A stretch of 64,000 nt of DNA from UBA1309 sp047605645 (lineage in GTDB: Bacteria > Bacteroidota > Bacteroidia > Bacteroidales > Dysgonomonadaceae). A program made the translations under genes and the position numbers. The stretch spans positions 124,001 through 188,000 of the forward strand of contig JASGFJ010000001.1 in NCBI GenBank assembly GCA_047605645.1, given 5' to 3'. The notes below the pieces were generated by a model. That model had not been told where the DNA came from. It made no database searches and saw nothing but the letters and a program-made list of their open reading frames with translations. Positions 53,801 through 62,792 of this stretch are shown here, in pieces; position 1 is the stretch's first letter; the number at the start of each line of letters is the position of its first letter.

Positions 53801-54556
53801 TTATATGATGTTATTTGTCATTGCATAAGCGATTGCTTCCGAGATATTTCTTGCCTTCATTTTTAGATAAATACGCTTTTTGTAGAACTTAATGGTATTC
53901 ATGTCAAGGAAGATTTGAGTTCCGATCTCGCTATTAGAAAAACCTTGGGCAGAAAGCCTCAATATTTCTATCTCCTTGTCTGAAAAAAACTGACTGGCTG
54001 TTTTGTGCCATTTGAATGAACGCTCATTCAAAATATATTTATGATTTGTTTCGGAGTTAGTGATAATGGTTTCGCCTTTAACTCCTCTCGGAGCTAATGA
54101 AACCATGCATACAGCAAGCCATATTTGATTGTATTTGTTTAGCTTGATTGGAGTCAGTTTATGGTTAACCAATATTTTCTTTCTATCTCTCAAAAGATGA
54201 AAATCATAAGAAATTGTGTATTTGAGCCTGTTTGCATTGTCTGTTTGGTAGAAAAAATGGAAAGCCTCTCTATTTATCTTTTGAAGATAATTAAAATCTG
54301 ATTCAGGAAGATATTTTTGGTAATAACCGCATCCTAAATTTTTTACATATTCGACGCTATTGCCATTAAGAAAGAGTTTATTGGAAGAGATATACAAAAA
54401 GTTTTGTTTGAAGTAGTCGATAATATATATGCTAAGATTGCAAGAGCGCGAAAGTGCCTCTAACGTGTCAATACAAAATTGCGTATTCTGGTATTCTTCT
54501 TCGGGTATAGAGCCCTTGAAAGCTATTGGTTTGAAGAATGTGTTTTTTAATAACAT
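53801..54556 (-). CDS. LuxR-type HTH transcription regulator
   Basis: Encodes 251 residues. A C-terminal LuxR/GerE HTH domain (about 184-251: FSDKEIEILRLSAQGFSNSE, then IGTQIFLDMNTIKFYKKRIY, then LKMKARNISEAIA) follows a ~180-residue N-terminal region that looks like a PAS-type sensor (YIIDYFKQNFLYISSNKLFL, then a beta-rich section with VNHKLTPIKLNKYNQIWLAV). This layout (PAS-like plus LuxR) is common for orphan regulators in Bacteroidales. The ATG is abutted upstream by a 23-bp tandem repeat, so translation or autoregulation may involve it. Confidence 0.85.
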   Translation of the reverse strand: MLLKNTFFKPIAFKGSIPEEEYQNTQFCIDTLEALSRSCNLSIYIIDYFKQNFLYISSNKLFLNGNSVEYVKNLGCGYYQKYLPESDFNYLQKINREAFHFFYQTDNANRLKYTISYDFHLLRDRKKILVNHKLTPIKLNKYNQIWLAVCMVSLAPRGVKGETIITNSETNHKYILNERSFKWHKTASQFFSDKEIEILRLSAQGFSNSEIGTQIFLDMNTIKFYKKRIYLKMKARNISEAIAYAMTNNII

Positions 54557-54633
54557 AAGCTAAGTAGTTTGAAGACTTAAAGTTAAGTAGTCTGATGACT
54601 TGAAGCTAAGTAGTTTGAAAACTTAAAGCTAAG
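54557..54633 (-). repeat. 23-bp tandem repeat abutting the LuxR-gene start codon
   Basis: Units begin at 54557, 54580, 54603 and 54626 (last one partial, 8 bases). On the plus strand each unit starts AAGCTAAGTAG or AAGTTAAGTAG and ends in GACTTA, GACTTG or AACTTA. On the coding strand the array forms the last 77 bases of the leader, ending directly at the ATG, so the ribosome binding region lies inside it. 54634-55047 beyond it holds nothing recognised. Confidence 0.88.
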
Positions 54634-55047
54634 ATCCTTTTTTTATAATTCAGTGAGAGAACTTACTTTTTTAACTTTTGTTAGTTATTTCTACCCAAAT
54701 GGGTAGTAATAGCTTGCTAATTAGGGTGTTCCTTTGTGAAGGATAAAAAATATTCCGCTTAATGGATATACTTTCTATATCGCTCAAAGATTATAATGTC
54801 TGTATGTTTTCAAAAAAAGAATGTCGGATAAATATTTCGATTTGTGATACAAATAGATTTTCAATGGTTTGATTTTCATGGTGTTGTGTTGAGGATGAGT
54901 CTGAAAGGTCATCAAAGCTTTATCTTAACATGAGTGTTTATTCTTATGGAGAAATATTTTCCGGTTTCAGAACGCAAGGCTTCCAAAGGGTTCAACCCGC
55001 ACTGCAACGGTGTATATATGTACATTCATTAAAATTTCATTAACAAT

Positions 55048-55791
55048 ATGACTAGATCCATTTTTATAATTCTCTGTTTTATTTCCTGCTTTTTTGTTGG
55101 TTGCAAGGATGATAAATCGGGAGAAACCGACGGTAATCTTCGTTTTTTTATAGACAATTTTCAAGTGCCGGAAAAAGACTCCTTGCAAATTAAATTAGGA
55201 AAGACTTTTGGGCTGCATATTGAGAGTTCGTACGACTCCGTTCTTGTCCTTTCACAGAATGGGAATGTAGAATTGGTTCAGAACGGTCACAATCGATATA
55301 GATGCACTGTTAAAGTGATAGGAAAGGATAACCTCTTTTTCTTCCCGCAAGATGATGTGTCAAAAATGCATCGCCTTCCAATTGTCGTGAGAGGTTATAC
55401 TACTAATTTCTTTATTCAGGATAATGCTTATACTGTGAAAGTCCCATCTTCCACTACAACAGCATATCAAATTCTGGATGAGCTAAAGAATTCATTCATT
55501 CCGGCTAAATTAAGTATTCTTTCTTTCCGGTATGCAACAGAAACGGCCGGAGACTTTGTGTATTATAAATATATTGATAAAAAAGATTCCATTACAGGAA
55601 CATTTTCTGTAGATGAAAATTTGCAATATACCATTCATTATTCAAATTCGAAGCAAGCGATGAATGTGATGGAGAAGGACGGAAGAGTTACTATTCACCA
55701 AAATTTGCGGAAAGCTTATCAGGCAAAATATCCGACACTGAGAATTGATTCTGTTATGATAATTTCTACAGCGAATAAAACCATTCAATAA
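55048..55791 (+). CDS. Lipoprotein of unknown function
   Basis: Encodes 247 residues with a lipobox (FFVGC) after a 18-residue signal. The mature part is beta-rich in the first half (IKLGKTFGLHIESSYDSVLV) and contains FSVDENLQYTIHYSN later on; no family recognised. It diverges from the LuxR-type gene with about 490 bases between, so it could be a target of that regulator (inference from layout only). Confidence 0.7.
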   Translation: MTRSIFIILCFISCFFVGCKDDKSGETDGNLRFFIDNFQVPEKDSLQIKLGKTFGLHIESSYDSVLVLSQNGNVELVQNGHNRYRCTVKVIGKDNLFFFPQDDVSKMHRLPIVVRGYTTNFFIQDNAYTVKVPSSTTTAYQILDELKNSFIPAKLSILSFRYATETAGDFVYYKYIDKKDSITGTFSVDENLQYTIHYSNSKQAMNVMEKDGRVTIHQNLRKAYQAKYPTLRIDSVMIISTANKTIQ

Positions 55792-56005
55792 AACATGAAT
55801 TCGTTATATTTCGAACCCTATTGTGTGACTGCCCAATAGAAAGGAGCAGAAATTGTTAGACGAAGAGCTTGAGGTGCATTATTGTTTAAATCACCGGTTG
55901 ATGGGTGGTAATCCTCTTGTTCTTACCATCCGGAAGGATGTATTGATTTGTTCTCAACAGAATAGTGCTGAGGAATTTCAGTCTCACAAAAATAAAAAGA
56001 AAGGA

Positions 56006-56581
56006 TTAATCTGTTTTGACTGATCCTTTTGGCAGAAATGGATTGTCATTTCGGTCATGCTTCACCCAAATTAATTTACTGGTATTATATCCGATTTCTT
56101 GAGCTATCTGCAGATATTCTGATTTAATAGTTTCCGGAATTGTCTTTTCTCTGGAAAGAATCCACATGTAATCCAGATTCTTACCCACCACGAGAGCATA
56201 TTTATACTCCCGATCCAATGCTACAACGTTGTAAGGTGCATAGAACGGGCCGAAAAAACTAACTTTCAAAGCCGCAATATTTGTTTCTCCTCTAAATTTT
56301 GCTTTTCCATCCGCTTTTTTCCATTCTTTCCTGGCAAAGTTATAACCGCTGTTAAGCACCTTTACGTTGCCCTTCGTGTCGAGGCTGTATTGAGCCGATG
56401 TGTTGTTTAGATTCTTTTCAAACCGAAAATCTAAGCGAGCTATTTCGTACCATACCCCCAGATAGCGGTGGATGTCAAAATTGCTGACAGCTTTTGCTCC
56501 GTCAGGTATTGATGCACAAGAGTTGAAAAAAATGAAGCCACAAGTGACTAGATCCGTTCCAAAAACAATACTTCGTTTCAT
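56006..56581 (-). CDS. blc: Lipocalin (Blc-type) lipoprotein
   Basis: Encodes 191 residues with a lipobox (FNSC). The lipocalin signature near the N-terminus is clear (FDIHRYLGVWYEIARLDFRF, with GxWY), followed by VLNSGYNFARKEWKKADGKA, FFGPFYAPYNVVALDREYKY and WILSREKTI, matching bacterial lipocalins. Outer-membrane-anchored lipocalins bind fatty acids or lysophospholipids and are linked to envelope maintenance. Dispersed-repeat copy D lies just upstream. Confidence 0.92.
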   Translation of the reverse strand: MKRSIVFGTDLVTCGFIFFNSCASIPDGAKAVSNFDIHRYLGVWYEIARLDFRFEKNLNNTSAQYSLDTKGNVKVLNSGYNFARKEWKKADGKAKFRGETNIAALKVSFFGPFYAPYNVVALDREYKYALVVGKNLDYMWILSREKTIPETIKSEYLQIAQEIGYNTSKLIWVKHDRNDNPFLPKGSVKTD

Positions 56582-56599
56582 GTGATTAAGTTTTACGAT

Positions 56600-56680
56600 T
56601 AGTCGGTATGGAACTCGCCTGATTTTTTATCATTGTTTTGAGTGATTTAATAAAAATCATGCTTTGTTACACGATATTTG
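56600..56680 (+). repeat. Dispersed non-coding repeat (copy D)
   Basis: Best match to the family: AGTCGGTATGGAACTCGCCT, then GATTTTTTATCATTGTTTTG, then AGTGATTTAATAAAAATCAT and GCTTTGTTA. A short frame (56638-56850) begins inside it and runs into the neighbouring minus-strand gene; it looks spurious. Confidence 0.8.
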
Positions 56681-56826
56681 TTTTAGCCTGTTTATTCCCA
56701 ATTTTGATAATCCCGTATTCAGTCCCGTTTTTGAGATTCGGGCTGTCCTTCATAATCTACATGCAAATACAGAAAGCAAACTTTCGCGTTTCAGATAAGA
56801 GCGAAGAAAATCTTCTATATGGGTAT

Positions 56827-57216
56827 TCACAGAGTCTCTTCTCTGTCTAATCGTTTTAAGAGATCTTCTCGCAGAACAATCCTATCCCATGAATAAGTTG
56901 TATCAAAAGCATCAAGATAACTAACGATTTGAAGCGCTGTTTCCAGTTGTGGCTTATCTTTTATATCAACAATTTCGTACTTGTAAAGGAGAAGCCGCGC
57001 ATACTGTTCGAGCAGCGCCATATCGTTTAGTTTTTGAAGGAGAACTTGTGCGTTATCCGATTGTTTGATGCCAAAAGATTCTGCAAAAGTCACAAAAATT
57101 TCCGATGCAAGCCGCTTCTTCTCTTCCACGCTCTTCTGGTCGATTCGGTCGTGTAGTTTGGCGAAAAACTCTTCGATAAGCCGTTGTAGATAATCTTTTT
57201 TACGTTGTTGAATCAT
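56827..57216 (-). CDS. Small hypothetical helical protein
   Basis: Encodes 129 residues, highly charged and predicted all-helical (YLQRLIEEFFAKLHDRIDQK, AQVLLQKLNDMALLEQYARL). No signal peptide, so cytoplasmic. Related proteins of unknown function exist in Bacteroidales as I recall, but I cannot name the family. Followed downstream by the dispersed repeat and the lipocalin gene. Confidence 0.65.
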   Translation of the reverse strand: MIQQRKKDYLQRLIEEFFAKLHDRIDQKSVEEKKRLASEIFVTFAESFGIKQSDNAQVLLQKLNDMALLEQYARLLLYKYEIVDIKDKPQLETALQIVSYLDAFDTTYSWDRIVLREDLLKRLDREETL

Positions 57217-57789
57217 AATGCAGCCATTAAGAATGGTTTCGTTTCAGGTGTTATTCGTGTCTCATGAGAAAATGAACATTTGCACTTGGTCTCATTTCAT
57301 TAGTGGAAACTGTTCTCTTTTCAGTGATTGACAAAATGGGAAAATATAAATTCGATGATAAAGCGTAAATTCTAATCCGTTTACTCTGAATTTGCTTATA
57401 AATGATTAAAAACAAATGAGATATATGCTTTGACCAAAATTTTAATAGAACAATAATGTTCAAATATAGTAAAACCATAATAACAACCTGATTTTTTGCA
57501 TTCAAATTAAGCCTGTGATATAATGTTTGTAATTTTCATTCAGGTTGCAGATAAAAAGCTCCGGCTTTTATTATCATTGAATAGGCATCGTTTAGCTCCG
57601 ATGTGTAAATTTTGTCAAAACGTTTCCTTAATTGGCTAAGAGTTGTGACTTTTTAGGATTTAGCTCCCTGAATTTGATATTTAGACGCCAAAGTCCATGA
57701 AAAAAAAACTACCTTTACACCTGTGTTTAAGCGAAGTTTGTTTACATTTTGCTTTAAGCCAATAGTCTTACTAACCAATAAATTAAATT
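57217..57789. other. Gene-free spacer upstream of the P-loop kinase-like gene
   Basis: About 570 AT-rich bases. A small hairpin AAAAGC-TCCG-GCTTTT at 57554-57569 is the only structure noted. Probably contains the promoter for 57790. Confidence 0.4.
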
Positions 57790-59526
57790 ATGGAAAAAGA
57801 ATTCACTCTCTCAAACGGGAAAGCGATTGTCAATTTCAGTAAAAAATACTGCGATTCTAAGCGTAAATTGATCAACAGTGAAGGTTTTAAACGTGTAATA
57901 ACTTCCTTCGTTGAAAACGAATTGAAGGTTGATGAAGTGGTTATTTATGACAAGTTTATGGAGTTTTGTTCGTCAGAGGATGAATTAATAGAATCCTTTA
58001 TCGAAACTTTTAAACTACTCACCTTATTCTCTGTCGAGGAGATAAAAAATTCAAGTAATCGTTATTATAAGTTTGTAGAGGATGTCGAGCTTTTTGCCGA
58101 ATTGGTCGAGCTTTTGTTTTCTTATTGGACACGAATCGAACGCTATACTATTGTGCATAGCAGCCAGTCTGGTGAGGGTCTTCAGAATGTGCGTTTCACA
58201 AGTGCAAACGATAAATTCAACGATTTACTGCTTGCTACCAAAAGGCGAATTCTGAATTCGATTACCAAGACAGAAGAGCATGTTTATCGCCAATCTACAG
58301 CCGGCGGCATGGCCGGTGTTACCCTTAATGAAGTATCCTGGGATTGTCCGGAAGAATACAAGCATGTATATTCCGTTCCGTTTATTAATACAGTGCTGAT
58401 TCAACCTCCATTCCTCGCATATACCAAACGGAATACGCGTTCCGGATTGTTTGAAGAAAAATATGAAAACCCGCTTTTGAACATAAATATGGTGGAAGGC
58501 GATTGGTTTATCTATCCGGCCAAAGTGGGAAAGATGTTGACTTTTGTCTATTTTCATAAAGATTTTATGGTGCATGGCATCAACTTGGCTAATTTGTTCC
58601 AGTTGGCTAAGGAAAGCGAATATGAAAACAAAAAGCCGGAGCTGATTTATGTGTTCGGATATCCCGATGGAAATAGCCAAAAAGATACTTATTACTATAA
58701 GGATCAAAAGAACGATATCATGATTGGGTATGCCAACTATTGCGATGATGTGGACTATTTCGGATATATGAAGAAGATGTTGCTGACCTTGCATAATATT
58801 AAGCAGATAGACAATGGACGTCTGCCTATTCATGGAGCGATGGTGAATATTGTACTCAAAAACGGAAAACAGTCCAATATCATTATTATGGGAGACAGCG
58901 GCGCCGGAAAATCAGAAAGTCTGGAGGCTTTTCGTACCCTGAATCAAAAATATATCCGCCACATGCGTACTATTTTTGACGATATGGGCTATTTGCAGAA
59001 AGAAGCCGACGGAAGTATTAAAGCTTATGGAACAGAGATTGGCGCTTTTGTCCGGGTAGATGATTTGGACCCGGCTTATGCCTATCAGCAGTTGGACAAA
59101 GGGGTTTACATCAATATGGACAAGGTGAATGCCCGGGTCACAATTCCGATAGCCTCTTACGATTTAATTACCCGTGGATTCCCGGTCGATTTCTTTTTGT
59201 ATGCGAACAACTATGACGATACCGGTGACAAAAAGATTGTTATCTGCAACAAAGTAGAAGATGCTATCCGTGTTTGTGAAGACGGAGCACGCAGAGCCAA
59301 AGGCACTACCTCCGAAGTGGGGCTGGTCAAATCTTATTTTGCGAATCCTTTCGGCCCTGTGCAGGAAAAATCAGCCACAGAAGTTTTAGTTCGCGACTAT
59401 TTTAAAATAATGTACGACAGCGGGGTCAAATTGGGCGAGATTCATACAAATCTGGCTGTTCCCGGTAAAGCTCACGAAGGGCCGCGTTTGGCTGCTGAAG
59501 AGCTGTTTACTTTGGTAAATAAATAA
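57790..59526 (+). CDS. PEP-carboxykinase-like P-loop protein
   Basis: Encodes 578 residues. The C-terminal half has a phosphate loop MGDSGAGKSES (Gly368 onwards) preceded by LPIHGAMVNIVLKNGK, and IFDDMGYL downstream, as in the PEP carboxykinase/HPr-kinase P-loop fold, where the loop usually reads GxSGTGKTT. The N-terminal half (1-340) is helical then beta-rich and not like standard PckA. It may be a divergent ATP-type PEP carboxykinase or a kinase of another substrate. It stands alone between terminators. The function is therefore open; only nucleotide binding is well supported. Confidence 0.65.
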   Translation: MEKEFTLSNGKAIVNFSKKYCDSKRKLINSEGFKRVITSFVENELKVDEVVIYDKFMEFCSSEDELIESFIETFKLLTLFSVEEIKNSSNRYYKFVEDVELFAELVELLFSYWTRIERYTIVHSSQSGEGLQNVRFTSANDKFNDLLLATKRRILNSITKTEEHVYRQSTAGGMAGVTLNEVSWDCPEEYKHVYSVPFINTVLIQPPFLAYTKRNTRSGLFEEKYENPLLNINMVEGDWFIYPAKVGKMLTFVYFHKDFMVHGINLANLFQLAKESEYENKKPELIYVFGYPDGNSQKDTYYYKDQKNDIMIGYANYCDDVDYFGYMKKMLLTLHNIKQIDNGRLPIHGAMVNIVLKNGKQSNIIIMGDSGAGKSESLEAFRTLNQKYIRHMRTIFDDMGYLQKEADGSIKAYGTEIGAFVRVDDLDPAYAYQQLDKGVYINMDKVNARVTIPIASYDLITRGFPVDFFLYANNYDDTGDKKIVICNKVEDAIRVCEDGARRAKGTTSEVGLVKSYFANPFGPVQEKSATEVLVRDYFKIMYDSGVKLGEIHTNLAVPGKAHEGPRLAAEELFTLVNK

Positions 59527-59547
59527 TTATCCTTCCATAACCTGAAT

Positions 59548-59582
59548 AACAGGAGCCTGTAAAATGACTCCTGTTTTTTTTT
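59548..59582 (+). terminator. Terminator after the P-loop gene
   Basis: AACAGGAG (59548-59555) pairs with CTCCTGTT (59568-59575), 12-base loop, then a run of T residues. Confidence 0.9.
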
Positions 59583-59788
59583 GTAGGTTAAATTGGTTTC
59601 GTCTGTAAAAAGTCAATTATACCCGCTTGCCATAAATACTATTCTTCTAATATTGCATATCAAAACACAATTCTGTTCTCTTTCTGATGGAGTTGATTTT
59701 GATGCGTTTTTCAGGATTATTTCCGAATTAATACTTGTCCGTGGGGTATTTATTAAATTAAAAACGTAATATTATAGATATTTGTCTG

Positions 59789-59796
59789 TATCTTTG
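59789..59796 (+). promoter_or_regulatory. -7 promoter box for kduI
   Basis: TATCTTTG matches the Bacteroidota -7 consensus 37 bases before the kduI ATG. No convincing -33 TTTG box lies 17-23 bases upstream, so the gene may need an activator. Confidence 0.5.
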
Positions 59797-59832
59797 TAAG
59801 GTACCTAAATTGTGAATCATTTAAATTCTGAC

Positions 59833-60675
59833 ATGAAAACTGTAATCGAAGAAAGATGGGGAACACACCCTGACGATGTGAAACACTACGACACGGCAAG
59901 ACTGAGAAAAGAATTTCTTGTTGAGAACGTATTCGAAGAAGAGGCTGTGAGGATGACTTACACTCATAACGACCGCCTTATTATTGGAGGAATATTTCCC
60001 GTAAAAGAAAAACTTCAGCTCGAAACCGTCGATTTAATCCGTTCATCTTATTTCTGTGAAAGACGCGAACTGGGGATTATCTGCATTGGCGGAGAAGGAG
60101 TCGTTGAGGTCGACGGCACACTATATGATATGTCCTTTAAAGATGCGTTGTATGTCGGACGCGGATCAAAAGAAGTGTTTTTCAGTAGCAAACATCCGGA
60201 ACATCCGGCGAAGTTTTATTTCGCATCTTCTCCAGCCCATAAAGAATATCCTACTGCACAGGTAACCTCTGCTATGCGGAGAACTCGCGAATTGGGAGAT
60301 TTGTCAACGTCCAATGCGCGCGTATTGAATCAATTGATTCTGAGTGAAATTGTTCCTTGCTGTCAACTGCAAATGGGGATGACTGAATTGAAAGAAGGAA
60401 GTGTCTGGAATACAATGCCGCCGCATACACATTCCCGTCGCATGGAAGCTTATTTCTATTTTAAAGTTCCCGACAATCAGGCAGTGTGTCATTTTATGGG
60501 ACAGCCTCAGGAGACAAGGCATATTTTCATGGCAAACGAACAGGCTGTCATATCGCCGTCCTGGTCTATTCATTCGGCAGCAGGCACCAGTAACTATACA
60601 TTTATTTGGGCGATGTGCGGCGAAAATCTCGATTATGACGATATGGATACTTTTACTGCAGATAAGTTGAGATAA
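59833..60675 (+). CDS. kduI: 5-keto-4-deoxyuronate isomerase
   Basis: ATG at 59833 gives 280 residues (MKTVIEERWGTHPDDVKHYD), the usual KduI length; a GTG at 59812 is less likely. The zinc site block MPPHTHSRRMEAYFYF is present (about residues 196-211). It converts 5-keto-4-deoxyuronate, released from pectin or other uronates by lyases, to 2,5-diketo-3-deoxygluconate. It is followed by kdgK and kdgA in the same direction, so the pathway is grouped, but kduD (the reductase step) is not in the window. Confidence 0.94.
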   Translation: MKTVIEERWGTHPDDVKHYDTARLRKEFLVENVFEEEAVRMTYTHNDRLIIGGIFPVKEKLQLETVDLIRSSYFCERRELGIICIGGEGVVEVDGTLYDMSFKDALYVGRGSKEVFFSSKHPEHPAKFYFASSPAHKEYPTAQVTSAMRRTRELGDLSTSNARVLNQLILSEIVPCCQLQMGMTELKEGSVWNTMPPHTHSRRMEAYFYFKVPDNQAVCHFMGQPQETRHIFMANEQAVISPSWSIHSAAGTSNYTFIWAMCGENLDYDDMDTFTADKLR

Positions 60676-60724
60676 TTCAGCATAACAACTTGTAATTTTA
60701 ACAATAAAAAATATTAAGAAACAG

Positions 60725-61762
60725 ATGAAAAAAGTAGTCACTTTTGGTGAAATTATGTTGCGTCTGGCAACTCCGGGATACCAACGTTTTATTCAATCAA
60801 CAAATTTGAATGCCACTTTCGGTGGAGGAGAGGCAAATGTAGCAGTGTCACTTTCTAATTATGGAATTCCTACTGATTTTGTGACCCGCTTACCTAAAAA
60901 TGATATTGCAGAATGGTGTATTTCCGACCTTCGTAAATACAATGTGGGCGTAACCAATATTATTCGTGGCGGAGACAGAGTCGGAATTTATTTTCTTGAA
61001 ACAGGTGCTGTTGCACGTGCTTCAAAGGTAGTATACGATCGCGCTAATTCTGCCATTGCAGACATTAAACCGGGCATGGTAAACTGGCATGAAGTGCTGA
61101 AAGATGCACAATGGTTTCACTGGACTGGTATTACTCCGGCACTTTCTCAGGGAGCTGCTGATGCTTGTTTGGAAGCCATTAAAGTTGCGAATGAATTAGG
61201 GGTGACCGTTTCCACCGATTTGAATTATCGTAAGAACTTATGGAAGTATGGAAAAACGGCTTCGGAAGTTATGCCTGCTTTGGTGGAAGGCTGTGACATC
61301 ATTCTTGGAAATGAAGAAGATGCTGAGAAAGTATTCGGAATCAAACCCGAAGGTTTTGATGTGTCACAAACTCATGGAGAAGTGAATGCGGCAGAATTTG
61401 AATCTGTATGTACTCAGTTGCAGAAACGTTTCCCTAGAGCTAAAAAAGTAATTATTACATTGCGTGGTTCTATCAATGCAAACCACAATACTTGGGGTGG
61501 AGTTTTGTATTCCGACAAATTGTACCAGTCCAAACGATATGATATTACACATATTGTGGATCGTGTAGGTGGCGGTGATTCTTTTATGGGCGGTCTGATT
61601 TATGGATTGATTTCTTATCCGACAGATGATCAGAAAGCACTTGAATTTGCGGTAGCTGCTTCTTGTCTGAAACACACCATTTATGGAGATTTTAATCTGG
61701 TGACAGTCGCAGAGGTTGAAAACCTGATGAAGGGCGACGGTTCAGGACGTGTGTCACGCTAA
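60725..61762 (+). CDS. kdgK: 2-dehydro-3-deoxygluconokinase
   Basis: Encodes 345 residues of the PfkB family: N-terminal TFGEIMLRLATPG, the FGGGEANVAVSLSNYG substrate region, and C-terminal VDRVGGGDSFMGGLIYGL with the catalytic Asp. It phosphorylates KDG to KDPG. Lies 49 bases after kduI and 194 before kdgA. Confidence 0.93.
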   Translation: MKKVVTFGEIMLRLATPGYQRFIQSTNLNATFGGGEANVAVSLSNYGIPTDFVTRLPKNDIAEWCISDLRKYNVGVTNIIRGGDRVGIYFLETGAVARASKVVYDRANSAIADIKPGMVNWHEVLKDAQWFHWTGITPALSQGAADACLEAIKVANELGVTVSTDLNYRKNLWKYGKTASEVMPALVEGCDIILGNEEDAEKVFGIKPEGFDVSQTHGEVNAAEFESVCTQLQKRFPRAKKVIITLRGSINANHNTWGGVLYSDKLYQSKRYDITHIVDRVGGGDSFMGGLIYGLISYPTDDQKALEFAVAASCLKHTIYGDFNLVTVAEVENLMKGDGSGRVSR

Positions 61763-61956
61763 GGTATATTATTCTAAGCGATGTATATGTTATAAATTGC
61801 AGTTAAAATAGAATATATTTGTTTTTATATAGTTTTTATTGGTTTATTGAGTGAATGAGATGTATCCCTGAATATTTTGCAAATAGATTTAGGGGTACAT
61901 CTTTTTGAAGACAAAGCTTAGGTCGCTGTTCAGACAGCATTAATCAAATAAAAAAA

Positions 61957-62625
61957 ATGGCAAGATTTAAAAGATTTAAAGTATATCAGGTGATGGAAGA
62001 AACAGGAATTGTTCCTGTTTTTTATCACAAAGATCTGGAAGTTTCAAAACAAGTATTAAAAGCTTGTTATGAAGGAGGTGTCCGTGCATTTGAATTTGCA
62101 AACAGAGGTGATTTTGCTCACGAAATTTTCGGAGAATTAGCGAAGTGGGCAGCTAAGGAATGTCCTGATCTGATTTTGGGAATTGGCTCAGTTGTAGATC
62201 CGGCTACTGCGGCTCTTTATTTGCAGTTAGGTGCAAATTTTATTGTCGGTCCGCTCTTAAATCCTGAAATTTTCAAAGTTTGTAATCGTCGCCAGGTTGC
62301 TTACGTCCCGGGATGTGCTACTGCCTCCGAAGTAGGTTTGGCGCAAGAGCTGGGGGCAGAAGTTGTGAAAGTATTCCCCGGTGATGTAGTCGGTCCTTCA
62401 TTTGTGAAGGGCATCAAAGCTCCTATGCCCTGGTGCAGTGTGATGGTAACCGGAGGCGTGTCTCCTACCGAAGAGAATCTTTCGAAATGGTTTTCGGCAG
62501 GTGTCACCTGTGTTGGAATGGGATCCAACTTATTTCCCAAAGATGTAATTGCGGCTAAAGAGTGGTCGAAGATTACAGGTTTATGCCAAAACGCATTTGA
62601 GGTATTGGCTAAAGTCCGTAAATAA
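61957..62625 (+). CDS. kdgA: KDPG/KHG aldolase
   Basis: Encodes 222 residues of the class I KDPG-aldolase family: FEFANRG with Glu46, GIGSVVDPATA, GCATASEVGLAQELGA, the Schiff-base Lys138 in VVKVFPGDVVG, and MVTGGVSPTEENL. It splits KDPG into pyruvate and glyceraldehyde-3-phosphate. A strong terminator follows. Confidence 0.93.
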   Translation: MARFKRFKVYQVMEETGIVPVFYHKDLEVSKQVLKACYEGGVRAFEFANRGDFAHEIFGELAKWAAKECPDLILGIGSVVDPATAALYLQLGANFIVGPLLNPEIFKVCNRRQVAYVPGCATASEVGLAQELGAEVVKVFPGDVVGPSFVKGIKAPMPWCSVMVTGGVSPTEENLSKWFSAGVTCVGMGSNLFPKDVIAAKEWSKITGLCQNAFEVLAKVRK

Positions 62626-62641
62626 TTATTGTTCAAAATAG

Positions 62642-62680
62642 AAAAGACCTCAATGGCTTTCCGAGTCATTGAGGTCTTTT
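62642..62680 (+). terminator. Terminator after kdgA
   Basis: A 14-bp perfect stem (AAAAGACCTCAATG with its complement), an 11-base loop, T-rich end. Lies 16 bases past the kdgA stop. Confidence 0.93.
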
Positions 62681-62726
62681 ATTTCTGAGAATATCCTTAC
62701 TTGCTCATGTTTTGAAAAATTATGCC

Positions 62727-62734
62727 TATATTTG
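62727..62734 (+). promoter_or_regulatory. -7 box for the glutamate synthase gene
   Basis: TATATTTG matches TAnnTTTG, 58 bases before the ATG at 62793. The -33 element is not clear. Confidence 0.45.
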
Positions 62735-62792
62735 CAAACTCTATATAGCAAAAACAGCTTATTGGGGCTAATTAGAACCAGTTTTATAAAAA

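Noticed and set aside
53460..53828. Plus-strand 122-codon frame with a start-like MKKILC
   Set aside because: Overlaps the end of the LuxR-type gene, has improbable Cys/Arg-rich composition, and the opposite strand looks more protein-like though broken.
54557..54633. Possible CRISPR array upstream of the LuxR-type gene
   Set aside because: 23-bp units directly abut each other with no spacers.
56638..56850. Plus-strand 70-codon hydrophobic frame
   Set aside because: Starts inside a dispersed repeat and overlaps the end of the minus-strand gene at 56827; no conserved features.
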